This document shows positions 9,067-17,775 of a stretch of 64,000 bases of DNA, piece after piece; position 1 is the first letter of the stretch; every line of letters begins with the position of its first letter. Position numbers and translations under genes: made by a program. The DNA comes from Phytoamicus setariae (GTDB lineage: Bacteria > Pseudomonadota > Alphaproteobacteria > Rhizobiales > Rhizobiaceae). The stretch covers positions 310,001 to 374,000 of the forward strand of contig NZ_JAEQNC010000003.1 of NCBI RefSeq assembly GCF_016722925.1, read 5' to 3'. The notes beneath the pieces are model-generated. The model saw only the letters and a list, made by a program, of their open reading frames with translations. It ran no database searches and was not told where the DNA came from.

Positions 9067-9524
9067 AAACGATTCTGCATGCCGCTGCTGGTGCACTTTC
9101 CCTCTTGCTCGTTACGAGTTTTCTCGCTTCGACAATTGTCGCCGAGCTGTTCCTGACCTATTCGGCGGTTGCGTCCGTCAAGGCGGTGATCGCCGCTACG
9201 ATCGCCTTGCTGGTGCTCTCGATGGTGGCGACGGGTGCGAGCGGCGCGTTTCTGGCGCGCGGTCGCATCAGCCCGATTATCGCTGCAAAGATGCGACGCA
9301 TGAAGCTGATCGCGGCCAACGGATTGATCGTGATGCTACCCTCGGCAATCTTCCTTTATCTCCGCTCCGCCGATAATCATTTCGATGCGATTTTCCTGAC
9401 GGTCCAGGCAATCGAAATTGCAGGCGGCATCGTACAGCTCGGCCTTCTCGGCGCGAACTTCCGCGACGGGCTGAGGATGACACGAACGAGGCGGTCAGCC
9501 GCCCGCCGATCGACATCCCCGTAG
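9063..9524 (+). CDS. Four-helix membrane protein of unknown function
   Basis: A 153-residue protein with about four hydrophobic helices (near residues 5-30, 38-65, 80-100 and 110-132) and a basic C-terminal tail rich in Arg and Ser. No catalytic motif is recognised. It overlaps the upstream marR gene by 4 bases (ATGA), a strong hint that the regulator controls it. It could be a small exporter accessory or a stress-induced membrane protein; the sequence does not decide. Confidence 0.75.
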   Translation: MKTILHAAAGALSLLLVTSFLASTIVAELFLTYSAVASVKAVIAATIALLVLSMVATGASGAFLARGRISPIIAAKMRRMKLIAANGLIVMLPSAIFLYLRSADNHFDAIFLTVQAIEIAGGIVQLGLLGANFRDGLRMTRTRRSAARRSTSP

Positions 9525-9690
9525 CTCCGGGCGTTTTCGCCTCCACAATCGCATCGCCTTGAAACTGTGGCGCGGCATTCATACTTTTGTTCCAACTGGT
9601 TTCACTCAAATGCAGGTGCGCTCGAGGGGAGGCGTGCGGATTGATATCCGCCGTGCTCGCGATGTGCTTTCCCTGCCCGAGGATAATTTG

Positions 9691-10650
9691 ATGGGCTACA
9701 TTGATCGGGAAATGCATTCCGGCGCCGACAGCGAATTGCTCGACGCCTATTCGCAAACCGTTTCACGCGCCGTAGACCTCATCGGCCCGTCCGTTGCGCA
9801 GATTACCGTGGGTACCAAGGGTCGCGGCGGCCAAGGCTCCGGCTTCGTCATCTCACCGGACGGATTGATCGTCACCAACAACCATGTCGTTTCGGAAGCT
9901 CGAAGCGTGCGGGTGAAGATGCCCGATGGCATTGCCAGCGAGGCCCGCGTTCTCGGTCGAGACCCCGATACCGATATCGCGCTGATCCGCACCGATGCCA
10001 GCCTCAGCGTGTCGGCACCGCTCGGCAATTCCAAAAACCTGAAGCGTGGTCAGATCGCTATTGCCATCGGCAATCCTCTTGGATTCGAATGGACAGTGAC
10101 ATCTGGCGTCGTGTCCGCGTTGGGTCGCTCGATGCGTGCCCAGAACGGCCGATTGATCGATGACGTCATCCAGACCGACGCCTCTCTGAATCCCGGCAAC
10201 TCCGGCGGGCCGCTGGTATCGTCGGCAGGCGAGGTGATCGGCGTCAACACCGCGGTTATCGTGGGGGCGCAGGGCATTGCCTTTGCCGTCGCGTCGAACA
10301 CCGCAAATTTCGTCATTTCGGAAATCCTGCGCTTCGGGCATGTCCGGCGCGCCTTCATCGGTGTCGCGGCCGATACGGTAGCGCTACCGCGCCATATCGC
10401 CGTTCGAGCCGGACTTACGGGCGAGACATCGGTGCGGATCCGGAGAATCGAGACGGACAGCCCGGCGGCAAAAGCCGGCCTGCTCGAGGGCGATCTGGTG
10501 CTGGCGATAGAGGGCCAGCCTGTGCTCGGCGTCGATGACCTGATCAGGTTACTCAATGGTGACCGCATAGGTCAGCCGACCGAGTTCACCATCCTGCCGA
10601 TCGGCAACACCATCGAAAAGAGGACGGTCATTCCCGCGCCCCGGTCCTGA
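9691..10650 (+). CDS. S1C (DegP/HtrA-like) serine protease without signal peptide
   Basis: A trypsin-like HtrA-family protease with one PDZ domain. The catalytic triad is complete, counting from the ATG at 9691: His65 in TNNHVV, Asp95 in DTDIALI and Ser171 in NPGNSGGPL. The PDZ domain occupies roughly the last 90 residues (IRRIETDSPAAKAGLLEGDLVLAIEG). The frame is open back to a TTG at 9559, but the ATG at 9691 has GAGG at a suitable distance and gives 319 residues. Neither start gives a recognisable signal peptide, unlike typical periplasmic DegP/DegQ, so the protein may be cytoplasmic. Its 3' end overlaps the convergent FMN reductase gene by 23 bases. Confidence 0.85.
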   Translation: MGYIDREMHSGADSELLDAYSQTVSRAVDLIGPSVAQITVGTKGRGGQGSGFVISPDGLIVTNNHVVSEARSVRVKMPDGIASEARVLGRDPDTDIALIRTDASLSVSAPLGNSKNLKRGQIAIAIGNPLGFEWTVTSGVVSALGRSMRAQNGRLIDDVIQTDASLNPGNSGGPLVSSAGEVIGVNTAVIVGAQGIAFAVASNTANFVISEILRFGHVRRAFIGVAADTVALPRHIAVRAGLTGETSVRIRRIETDSPAAKAGLLEGDLVLAIEGQPVLGVDDLIRLLNGDRIGQPTEFTILPIGNTIEKRTVIPAPRS

Positions 10651-11197
10651 GGCGACAGGCTTTGATCCAGTCCGTGAACTCGACAAGCCCCCGGCGCATG
10701 CAGGCCTTGGTGTCGGGGGCATCCAGAATGCCCGCGATTTCCGGCGACGGCTTGCCGAGAAGATGGATGCTGATTGTCGTTTTCGGCGTCAGCGCTACCG
10801 ACATCGTATTCAGAACCTCCCGAAGGGCCGTATGCGCATAATCGCTTCGGTTCGATGCGCGCGCGAGCATGACCGGTTTGTGGGGGATCTCGTCTCGCGA
10901 GACCAGCCAGTCGAGCGCATTCTTCAGCCCGCCCGGAATTCCATGGGCGTATTCCGGGCAGGCGATGATCAAGGCGTCTGCGGCCCGCACCTTATTTGCG
11001 AAATGCGCCACGCTTGCGGGCGTCAAATCGCCTTCCAAATCGGGATTGAAGATCGGCAGATCGCCAATGCAATCGCAGATCTCGATAGCCATGCACTCCG
11101 GGGAGACCTCGGCCAGGGCCCGCAACAGAGCGCTGTTTGTCGAGCGTTGCCGCAAACTTCCGGAAATCGCATAGATCCGTGCGGTCGCTATCGTCAC
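10628..11197 (-). CDS. NADPH-dependent FMN reductase
   Basis: A 189-residue flavodoxin-fold NAD(P)H:FMN/quinone reductase. The FMN-phosphate loop is GSLRQRSTNSALLRAL near the N terminus, and CPEYAHGIPGGLKNALDWL is the second family signature. A longer frame starts at 11245, but the GTG at 11197 overlaps the stop codon of the preceding GFA gene (GTGA) and has GAGAAG upstream, so translational coupling favours it. The likely role is flavin, quinone or chromate-type reduction in the cytoplasm. Confidence 0.85.
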   Translation of the reverse strand: MTIATARIYAISGSLRQRSTNSALLRALAEVSPECMAIEICDCIGDLPIFNPDLEGDLTPASVAHFANKVRAADALIIACPEYAHGIPGGLKNALDWLVSRDEIPHKPVMLARASNRSDYAHTALREVLNTMSVALTPKTTISIHLLGKPSPEIAGILDAPDTKACMRRGLVEFTDWIKACRLRTGARE

Positions 11198-11589
11198 GAC
11201 ATCTTCTCGAATTCGGGAATATCGAGTGGTGCGTGATCCCACCATGGACGGACATATGTGTTGACCCGGTTTTGCGGGGCAAATTCCGATGGATCGTCCA
11301 GAGTTCCAGCATAAATCGACCAGCGCGGATCGCTATCAGGCCCGGAGCCGAAAATCTGGCTGCCACAGGTCTCGCAGAAATAGCGGATCGTCTCCTCGCC
11401 GCTGCCACCGATCATGGAGTATGCCCGGATTTTGCCGGTATAGGCGACCTCAGATCTGTCGAAGATCATGTAGCAGCAATGACCGGTGCCGGTGGCGCGC
11501 TGGCAATCGCGACAATGGCAGAAGCCGCTGAAACGCGGCTCAGATTTTGTGGTGTAACGGACGGCGCCGCAAAGACATCCCCCCTTCAC
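11194..11589 (-). CDS. GFA family (glutathione-dependent formaldehyde-activating enzyme-like) protein
   Basis: A 131-residue GFA/CENP-V family zinc protein. Zinc ligands are visible as CLC (Cys5, Cys7), the CHCRDC cluster (Cys24, Cys26, Cys29) and FCETCG (Cys72, Cys75). The fold is known from Gfa, whose role in formaldehyde-glutathione adduct formation is debated; most members are uncharacterised. It overlaps the FMN reductase gene by 4 bases and forms a two-gene operon with it. Confidence 0.85.
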   Translation of the reverse strand: MKGGCLCGAVRYTTKSEPRFSGFCHCRDCQRATGTGHCCYMIFDRSEVAYTGKIRAYSMIGGSGEETIRYFCETCGSQIFGSGPDSDPRWSIYAGTLDDPSEFAPQNRVNTYVRPWWDHAPLDIPEFEKMS

Positions 11590-11620
11590 ATGCGCCTCCG
11601 TTGCGAGTTGTCAAAGCAAG

Positions 11621-13003
11621 CTATGCTGCCGACGTCTTGATGAAGTTGCCCTTTGGAAATTGCTCGGCCAATTCACTATACCACTTGCCGCTCTTCTTGA
11701 CCGTCCGGACCTGGGTATCATAATCGACATGGACGAGGCCGAAGCGCATGCTGTAACCTTCCGCCCATTCGAAATTGTCCATCAGCGACCAAGCAAAATA
11801 TCCTCGGAAGGGATAGCCTTCCTTGATCAGGTCTGCCGTCACAGAGAGATGATCGACATAGTAGTTGAGACGCGGCTGATCGTCGACCGTTCCGTCTGCG
11901 CCGACGCCCATATTGTAGGCCGCCCCATTCTCGGTGATGTAGCATTCAGGCAGATCGTAGGTCGCATAGAGTTCGCGAACGACGTGGCTCAAGCCTAAGG
12001 AATCGATCTCCCAGCCGATGTCGGTTTTCTCCGGATGGACGGGAGCTGCCTGTATGTGGGCGGGATAGGCCGCTTTGGGATCGGGGTCGGCCGCAACACG
12101 CATCGGCGTATAGTAATTGAGCCCCCACCAGTCGATCTTCTGCGAGATAACCTTGAGATCATTCTCCTCGATCTTCGGCATGATCGGCTCGTAGGCTTCC
12201 AGCAACGCCTTTGGATACTCACCCTTGAACACCGGACCGAAGAACATGCCGTTGTGGAAGTCGTTGGCGCGCACGGCGGCTGCCTTGTCGGCTTCGCTGT
12301 CGGATGCGGGGATCACCGACATGGCGTTGAAGACGATTCCAACCGGCAGCTTGGGGGCTTCGGAACGGATAGCCTCGACACCCAGACCATGGGCGAGATT
12401 GGTATAGTGGGCGGCGTGGAGCGTCGCTTGCATGTTGCGCTCGCCCGGGGCATGCACGCCCATCAGGTGTGACAGGATGACGGAACACCAGGGTTCGTTG
12501 AAGGTCGCCACTGCATCGAGACGGTCACCGAGCCGGCGGATCACTGTCTGCGTGTAGCGCTGGAAGGCATGTGCCGTCGAGCGTGCGGTCCAGCCACCAT
12601 CGCCCATCAGCGTCAGCGGCAGGTCCCAGTGATAGAGCGTCGCAAATGTCTTGATGCCGCGCGCCTTGCAGCCATCGACGAGGCGGTCATAGAAGTCCAG
12701 ACCGGTCTCGTTGAGCGGTCCGATGCCATCGGGATAGATGCGCGGCCAGGCGATCGAGAAACGGTAGGCTTCGACGCCGAGTTCCTTGATCAGATCCAGG
12801 TCTTCATCGAGGCGATTGTAGTGGTCGCAGGCGACATCGCCATTGTCACGATTGTGCACACGGCCGGGCATGTTGGAGAAGGCATCCCAGATGGACGGTT
12901 TGCGGCCATCGGCTTTTGAGGCGCCTTCGATCTGGAAAGCGGCCGTGGCAACGCCAAACACAAAGTCTCCCGGGAAGCGGGCGGCGAGAATTTTCGGATC
13001 CAT
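11621..13003 (-). CDS. GH1 beta-glucosidase
   Basis: A 460-residue family 1 glycoside hydrolase. The acid/base is Glu170 in TFNEPW, the nucleophile is Glu358 in YITENGAAY, and the N-terminal signature FVFGVATAAFQIEGA is present. No signal peptide is seen, so it would hydrolyse beta-glucosides or cellobiose-like sugars after uptake. It lies last in the minus-strand row ABC transporter, isomerase, oxidoreductase, but has its own palindromic operator 41 bases upstream, so independent control is likely. The natural substrate is not fixed by sequence; beta-galactosidase or 6-phospho activity is possible but less likely. Confidence 0.93.
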   Translation of the reverse strand: MDPKILAARFPGDFVFGVATAAFQIEGASKADGRKPSIWDAFSNMPGRVHNRDNGDVACDHYNRLDEDLDLIKELGVEAYRFSIAWPRIYPDGIGPLNETGLDFYDRLVDGCKARGIKTFATLYHWDLPLTLMGDGGWTARSTAHAFQRYTQTVIRRLGDRLDAVATFNEPWCSVILSHLMGVHAPGERNMQATLHAAHYTNLAHGLGVEAIRSEAPKLPVGIVFNAMSVIPASDSEADKAAAVRANDFHNGMFFGPVFKGEYPKALLEAYEPIMPKIEENDLKVISQKIDWWGLNYYTPMRVAADPDPKAAYPAHIQAAPVHPEKTDIGWEIDSLGLSHVVRELYATYDLPECYITENGAAYNMGVGADGTVDDQPRLNYYVDHLSVTADLIKEGYPFRGYFAWSLMDNFEWAEGYSMRFGLVHVDYDTQVRTVKKSGKWYSELAEQFPKGNFIKTSAA

Positions 13004-13043
13004 GGTGAGGGCCTTTTAAAAGTTCGTATCCGCCTTTAAAAGA

Positions 13044-13059
13044 TTTTAATCGATTAAAA
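13044..13059 (-). promoter_or_regulatory. LacI-type palindromic operator upstream of the beta-glucosidase
   Basis: TTTTAATCGATTAAAA is a perfect 16-bp palindrome with the central CG usual for LacI-family operators. It lies 41 bases upstream of the beta-glucosidase ATG, in a 110-base gap. Neither LacI regulator in the window is proven to bind it, and its sequence differs from the ATGTAAA-type operators at 19340-19376. Confidence 0.6.
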
Positions 13060-13113
13060 ACAGGCGGCAAGGCCGTTTTTAACCCTGCCGTCGTCTATTG
13101 GCAAGCAGATATG

Positions 13114-14283
13114 TCAGACTTTTATCCAGGCCCCGTTGCGCTTTGACGAGGCGATGCAGGCCTCCACGAAGGCCACGCCCTTCACGCCATCCTGCACGGT
13201 CGGGTAAAGCACGGCAGGATCGACCTTTTCGCCCTTGCGCTTGGCGATGATCGCCCTTGCCGCTTCGGTGTAGATGGTCGCGAAGCCTTCGAGGTAGCCT
13301 TCGGGATGACCGGAAGGAATGCGCGAGACACGCGCCGCGTCCGCACCAGAGCCCGCGCCGTTGCGGGTGATCAGCTGTCTCGGCTTGCCGAGCGGCGTGA
13401 ACCAGAGGTAGTTCGGGTCGGCCTGCACCCATTCGATGCCGCCCTTGGTGCCGTAGACGCGGACCTTGAGGCCATTTTCATGACCGGTAGCGACCTGGCT
13501 GCACCACAGCAGGCCCTTGGCGCCGCCGGCAAAGCGCATCATCACATGCGCATTGTCATCAAGCTGACGGCCGGCCACGAAGGTGTGCACGTCGGCGGCC
13601 AGTTCCTCGAGTTCCAGCCCGGAGATAAAGCAGCCGAGATTGTAGGCATGGGTGCCGATGTCGCCGGTCGAGCCGCCGACGCCCGACTGCTTCGGATCGG
13701 TGCGCCATGCTGCTTGTTTCTGGCCAGTCTGCTCAATGGGTTCGGCAAGCCAATCCTGCGGGTATTCCATCTGCACGATGCGGATCTCGCCCAATTCGCC
13801 ATTGCGCACCATCTCGCGCGCCTGCCGGACCATCGGATAGCCCGTGTAGTTGTGCGTCAGCACGAACAGCGCATCGGATTCCTCGGCGACCTTGAGCAGC
13901 TTCTTGGCGTCGGCCAGATTGGAGGTCAGTGGCTTGTCGCAAATCACGTGGATGCCGCGACGCAGGAATTCCTTGGCAGCGGGATAGTGCATGTGATTGG
14001 GCGTGACGATCGACACGGCCTCGATGCCGTCCTTGAGCTTGGCCTCGCGGATCGCCATTGCCTTGAAATCATCATAGATGCGCGATGGATGCAGGCCGAG
14101 TTCGGCGCCAGACTGGCGCGACTTCTCCGGCGTCGACGACAGTGCCCCCGCCACGAGTTCATACTGGTCGTCGATGCGCGACGCGATACGGTGAACCGCG
14201 CCGATGAAAGCGCCCGAACCGCCGCCCACCATTCCAAGCTTGATGCGCGGCTCGCGCTTTTCGGTTGTACCCTCGATTGCCAT
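13114..14283 (-). CDS. Gfo/Idh/MocA-family sugar dehydrogenase
   Basis: A 389-residue NAD(P)-dependent oxidoreductase. The N-terminal Rossmann motif is MVGGGSGAFIGAVH, the conserved EKP-type motif appears as CDKPLTSN, and the C-terminal domain contains GGSTGDIGTHAYNL with the catalytic Asp/His pair. The ATG at 14283 has AGGAGG 7 bases upstream; the longer open frame to 14622 runs through a repeat and is rejected. It is followed by the beta-glucosidase and preceded by a TIM-barrel sugar isomerase. That pairing suggests oxidation and rearrangement of a sugar or glycoside, for example through a 3-keto intermediate, but this is inference. Confidence 0.88.
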   Translation of the reverse strand: MAIEGTTEKREPRIKLGMVGGGSGAFIGAVHRIASRIDDQYELVAGALSSTPEKSRQSGAELGLHPSRIYDDFKAMAIREAKLKDGIEAVSIVTPNHMHYPAAKEFLRRGIHVICDKPLTSNLADAKKLLKVAEESDALFVLTHNYTGYPMVRQAREMVRNGELGEIRIVQMEYPQDWLAEPIEQTGQKQAAWRTDPKQSGVGGSTGDIGTHAYNLGCFISGLELEELAADVHTFVAGRQLDDNAHVMMRFAGGAKGLLWCSQVATGHENGLKVRVYGTKGGIEWVQADPNYLWFTPLGKPRQLITRNGAGSGADAARVSRIPSGHPEGYLEGFATIYTEAARAIIAKRKGEKVDPAVLYPTVQDGVKGVAFVEACIASSKRNGAWIKV

Positions 14284-14328
14284 TCGTTCCTCCTGGGAAT
14301 TGGATATTTGGTCGAACAAGCCGCGAGT

Positions 14329-14461
14329 CTCTTCTCCCCAGCGGGGAGAAGGTGGCGGCAGCACGGCGCAACATGTTGCGCCGGGGATGAGGGGGCCATG
14401 CGGCGTTTGTCGTTCCCCCTCATCTGTCCTTCGGACATCTTCTCCCCGCTGGGGAGAAGAG
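14329..14461. repeat. RIME-like intergenic palindromic mosaic, copy 1
   Basis: The 185-base gap between two minus-strand genes is almost filled by a nested palindromic element. A 23-bp outer arm (14329-14351) is repeated in exact inverted form at 14439-14461. Each arm is itself a TTCTCCCC/GGGGAGAA hairpin. An inner pair GATGAGGGGG / CCCCCTCATC and a GCGCAACATGTTGCGC palindrome lie inside. It shares the block GGGGAGAAGGTGGCGGCAGC with copy 2 at 25041-25147. It resembles the Rhizobium intergenic mosaic elements. Confidence 0.75.
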
Positions 14462-14468
14462 GGAATTG

Positions 14469-15521
14469 CTACAGCCCTAGCATCCGGCGGTTGGCCGCCT
14501 CGTCCGTTCCGCCATCGGCGAAATCGTCGAAGGCCTTCTCGGTCACGCGGATGATGTGGTTCTTGACGAATTCCGCGCCCTCGCGCGCGCCGTCTTCGGG
14601 ATGCTTGAGGCAGCATTCCCATTCGACCACGGCCCAGCCGCTGAAATCGTAGGCGGTCAGCTTCGAGAAGATTGCGCCGAAATCGACCTGGCCATCACCT
14701 GGCGAACGGAACCGGCCTGCCCGGTTGACCCAGGACTGGAAGCCGCCATAGACGCCCTGGCGTCCGGTGGGATTGAACTCCGCGTCCTTGACGTGGAACA
14801 TCTTGATCCGGTCATGATAGATGTCGATGTGGTCGATATAGTCCAGGCACTGCAGAACATAGTGCGAGGGATCATAGAGCATGTTGGCGCGGGCGTGATT
14901 GCCGACGCGCTCCAGAAACATCTCGAACGTGACGCCATCATGCAGGTCCTCGCCCGGATGGATCTCGTAGCAAATGTCGACGCCGTTGGCGTCGGCGTGA
15001 TCCAGTAGCGGTTTCCAACGGCGGGCAAGCTCGTCGAAGGCCGTCTCGACCAGTCCTGCCGGACGTTGCGGCCAGGGATAGAAATACGGCCAGGCGAGCG
15101 CGCCGGAGAAGCTGGCCATTTCGGTCAAGCCCAGATTCCTGGACGCCGTGAGCGCAAGCTTCACCTGCTCGACGGCCCATTCCTGGCGCGCCTTGGGATT
15201 GTTGCGAACCTCGGGCGCGGCGAAACCGTCGAAACCCTCGTTGTAGGCCGGATGAACGGCCACCAGCTGGCCCTGCAGGTGGGTGGAAAGCTCGGTGATC
15301 TCGACGCCGTTTTCGCGCGCCACACCGACGAATTCGTCACAATAGTCCTTGGACGACGCAGCCTTGCGGAGATCGATCAGGCGGCCGTCCCAGCTTGGAA
15401 CCTGAACGCCCTTGTAACCGCAATCGGCGGCCCACTTGGTGATCGACTTCCACGAATTGAACGGCGCGGCATCGCCTGCGAATTGCGCCAGAAACAGCGC
15501 CGGTCCCTTGATAGTCTTCAT
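14469..15521 (-). CDS. Sugar phosphate isomerase/epimerase (xylose isomerase-like TIM barrel)
   Basis: A 350-residue AP-endonuclease-2-type TIM-barrel protein of the sugar isomerase/epimerase family. Metal-binding residues fit ICYEIHPGEDLHDG, MLYDPSHY, FHVKDAEF and VEWECC (Glu, Asp, His and Glu around a divalent metal). No signal peptide is seen. It sits between the sugar-binding protein gene and the Gfo/Idh/MocA dehydrogenase. Genes of these two families often act consecutively on inositols, 3-keto sugars or rare hexoses, so a joint catabolic role is likely but the substrate is unknown. Confidence 0.85.
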   Translation of the reverse strand: MKTIKGPALFLAQFAGDAAPFNSWKSITKWAADCGYKGVQVPSWDGRLIDLRKAASSKDYCDEFVGVARENGVEITELSTHLQGQLVAVHPAYNEGFDGFAAPEVRNNPKARQEWAVEQVKLALTASRNLGLTEMASFSGALAWPYFYPWPQRPAGLVETAFDELARRWKPLLDHADANGVDICYEIHPGEDLHDGVTFEMFLERVGNHARANMLYDPSHYVLQCLDYIDHIDIYHDRIKMFHVKDAEFNPTGRQGVYGGFQSWVNRAGRFRSPGDGQVDFGAIFSKLTAYDFSGWAVVEWECCLKHPEDGAREGAEFVKNHIIRVTEKAFDDFADGGTDEAANRRMLGL

Positions 15522-15546
15522 TTACCCCTCCCAAAGACGCATCTGC

Positions 15547-15564
15547 AACGTTACCGTGAACGTT
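15547..15564 (-). promoter_or_regulatory. Possible operator: AACGTT repeated twice
   Basis: AACGTT occurs at 15547-15552 and 15559-15564, spaced 12 bases centre to centre, 26-43 bases upstream of the isomerase ATG. Each is a palindrome with a central CG. The arrangement could be a LacI-type site, but the motif is short. Confidence 0.3.
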
Positions 15565-15615
15565 AAATGATTTTCTGCCGCCGGCACAATTCGGTTTGCC
15601 GCTTTCAGCATGAAA

Positions 15616-15642
15616 ATCTGCCCGGGTAGTTGCCGGGCAGAT
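15616..15642 (-). terminator. Hairpin after the sugar-binding protein gene
   Basis: ATCTGCCCGG at 15616-15625 pairs perfectly with CCGGGCAGAT at 15633-15642. On the minus strand it is followed by TTTCATG. It lies 31 bases beyond the binding-protein stop and probably reduces read-through into the isomerase and oxidoreductase genes. Confidence 0.6.
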
Positions 15643-15672
15643 CAGGAATCGTGATTTCGGACGCTCCGCGCC

Positions 15673-16617
15673 TCAGAACGGGGAATCGGGGAAGTAGTAG
15701 TTCTTCGCGTTTTCCTTGGTGATCAGGGTCGCATCGAGCGTGTAGGTGCCATGGACCGGGACCTGGTTGAAGACAGCGGCTGCGGTCAGTTCCATTGCGG
15801 TGCCGACCATTGCCGGCGGATAGAGAACGTCGACCGGGATCATCTTGTCGCCGTCCATGACCTTCTTGATCATGTCCTTCGAGCCGGCACCAGCCACGAC
15901 GTACTGGATGTCGGTGCGCTTTGCCTGGTCGATCGCCTGCAGCACGCCGACGGCCATGTCGTCGTCCTGGCACCAGACCACATCGATCTTCGGGTATTTG
16001 GTCAGATAGTCCTGCATCACCTTGAAGGCATCGTCGCGGTTCCAGTTGCCGAACTGGCGGTCGAGAACCTTGACGTTCGAGCCGGCAATGCCCTTGTCGA
16101 AGCCGTCCTGGCGCTGCTGGTCGATCGGGATCGGCATGCCACGGATCACGACGACTTCGGCATCCGGCGTATTGGCCTTGATGTACTCACCGGCAGTCTG
16201 GCCAAGTGCCGGATTGTTGCCGGCGACATAGAGGTCGCGCACTGTCGCATCGTTGACGCTCGGCGCGCGGTCGACGATCGTGACAAACGTGCCGGCGGCC
16301 TTGACTTCCTTGATGGCGTTGACGAGCTGATCCGGATCGGTCGGCAGGATCACGAGGGCATCGAGACCCTGAACGGCAAGGTCCTGAACCGCGTTGGCCT
16401 GGCTTGCCGGGTCGGGCGAGGTCTTGACGATGACCTTGGCATCCGGATGTTCCTTGCGGATCTGTTCGGCGACGCGCTCGGCGTGATAGACCACGCCAGC
16501 GGTCCAGCCATGGTCGGCGGCCGGGATCGACACGCCGATGGTCTTGGCATCTTGGGCCATGGCCGTGCTGGCCAGAGCTGCGGCCATGAATGCCACTCCC
16601 AATACCTTCTTAAACAT
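15673..16617 (-). CDS. ABC transporter sugar-binding protein (RbsB-like)
   Basis: A 314-residue periplasmic binding protein of the ribose/galactose-type family (Peripla_BP_4). The signal peptide ends AMA-QD, with cleavage after residue 21. The mature protein starts TIGVSIPAADHGW, followed by repeats typical of the fold (DALVILPTDPDQL, VVWCQDDDMAVGVLQAI, VAGAGSKDMIKKV). GGGAG precedes the ATG. With the permease and ATPase genes upstream on the same strand it forms a CUT2-class sugar importer. The sugar cannot be read from sequence; nearby genes point to a glucoside or its monosaccharide. Confidence 0.92.
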   Translation of the reverse strand: MFKKVLGVAFMAAALASTAMAQDAKTIGVSIPAADHGWTAGVVYHAERVAEQIRKEHPDAKVIVKTSPDPASQANAVQDLAVQGLDALVILPTDPDQLVNAIKEVKAAGTFVTIVDRAPSVNDATVRDLYVAGNNPALGQTAGEYIKANTPDAEVVVIRGMPIPIDQQRQDGFDKGIAGSNVKVLDRQFGNWNRDDAFKVMQDYLTKYPKIDVVWCQDDDMAVGVLQAIDQAKRTDIQYVVAGAGSKDMIKKVMDGDKMIPVDVLYPPAMVGTAMELTAAAVFNQVPVHGTYTLDATLITKENAKNYYFPDSPF

Positions 16618-16682
16618 TTCTCACTCCCTTGGCTTGTGGGTCCTTTGTCCTCCGGACCGGGCGACCCGTTGACCCGATCCCC

Positions 16683-17693
16683 TCACGACTTGCGTACCAG
16701 CGAGCGCTGGACGAGCATCGCAATGATGATGATCGCGCCCTGGATGGCCCCGATCAGGTATTCGCTGATAAAATTGGAGAGCAGCATGATGTTGCCGACG
16801 AGTTCCAGAATGAAGGCGCCGCAGATCGTGCCCCAGACGCGGCCGGCGCCGCCCTTGAGCGCCGTGCCGCCGACGACGACAGCAGTGATTGCCTGCAGTT
16901 CCCACAGAATGCCGGTCGTGGCCGAGGTCGAGCCCAGGCGCGGAACGTAGAGCAACACAGCGATCGCCACGCAGAGGCCCTGGATTGCAAAAGCAATCGT
17001 GCGCACGCGGTCGACATGGATGCCGGAATAGCGAGCGACGTCGCGGTTAGAGCCCACGGCGACGACATGCCGGCCATAGCGGGTACGATAGAGGATGAAG
17101 GCTGCAATGGCGGTGACGACGAGGATCACGACGATCGGGAACGGCAAGCCGAATATATTGCCGAAATAAGCGGGCCGGTACATGGACTGCAGCTCCGGCG
17201 ACTTGAGCGTGATCGCACCGCCCTGCGACAGCCAGGTCGTCAGACCGCGATAGATGCCCATCGTGCCGAGCGTGGCGATGAAGGGTTCGATCTTGCCGAC
17301 CGTGGTGATCAGGCCGTTGGCCAGTCCGCAGGCGATACCGATGGCGACCGCGAGCGCCATGGCGGCCGTCAGCATCAGCGCCGGGTCCGCGATTACCCCG
17401 GAATTCATGAACAGGATCATCAGGCTGGCCACGAACGCGACCATGGAACCGACAGAGAGATCGAGATCGCCGGACGAAATCACGAAAGTGGCGCCAACCG
17501 CGATGATGGCGATGAACGCGCTGCGGGTGGCGACATTTGCGAGGTTGGTGATGCCGATGAAATTCGGGTTGACCATCGCCCCGACGATAAGCAGCAGCGC
17601 GAGCGCCGCGAACGGTGCCACGGCCCTCAGGTCGACATCCCGCCAGGATCGACGCCTGATTCCGCGTTCGCCGGTTTCCTCGTTGACACTCAT
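16683..17693 (-). CDS. ABC transporter permease (RbsC-like)
   Basis: A 336-residue inner-membrane permease of the CUT2 sugar importers with about eight to ten hydrophobic helices. Family blocks include AVGATFVISSGDLDLSVGSM, NGLITTVGKIEPFIATLGTM and the C-terminal GGTALKGGAGRVWGTICGA. The ATG at 17693 matches the family start; a longer frame from 17771 adds a non-conserved extension. It lies between the ATPase gene (82-base gap) and the binding-protein gene (65-base gap). Confidence 0.9.
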   Translation of the reverse strand: MSVNEETGERGIRRRSWRDVDLRAVAPFAALALLLIVGAMVNPNFIGITNLANVATRSAFIAIIAVGATFVISSGDLDLSVGSMVAFVASLMILFMNSGVIADPALMLTAAMALAVAIGIACGLANGLITTVGKIEPFIATLGTMGIYRGLTTWLSQGGAITLKSPELQSMYRPAYFGNIFGLPFPIVVILVVTAIAAFILYRTRYGRHVVAVGSNRDVARYSGIHVDRVRTIAFAIQGLCVAIAVLLYVPRLGSTSATTGILWELQAITAVVVGGTALKGGAGRVWGTICGAFILELVGNIMLLSNFISEYLIGAIQGAIIIIAMLVQRSLVRKS

Positions 17694-17775
17694 ATCCAAA
17701 ACCAACCTCCCGTCCCATTGATGCTGGGAATTATTTGGCGCGCGAAAAGATCCGCCGTAGCGCCGCCGCACACCC

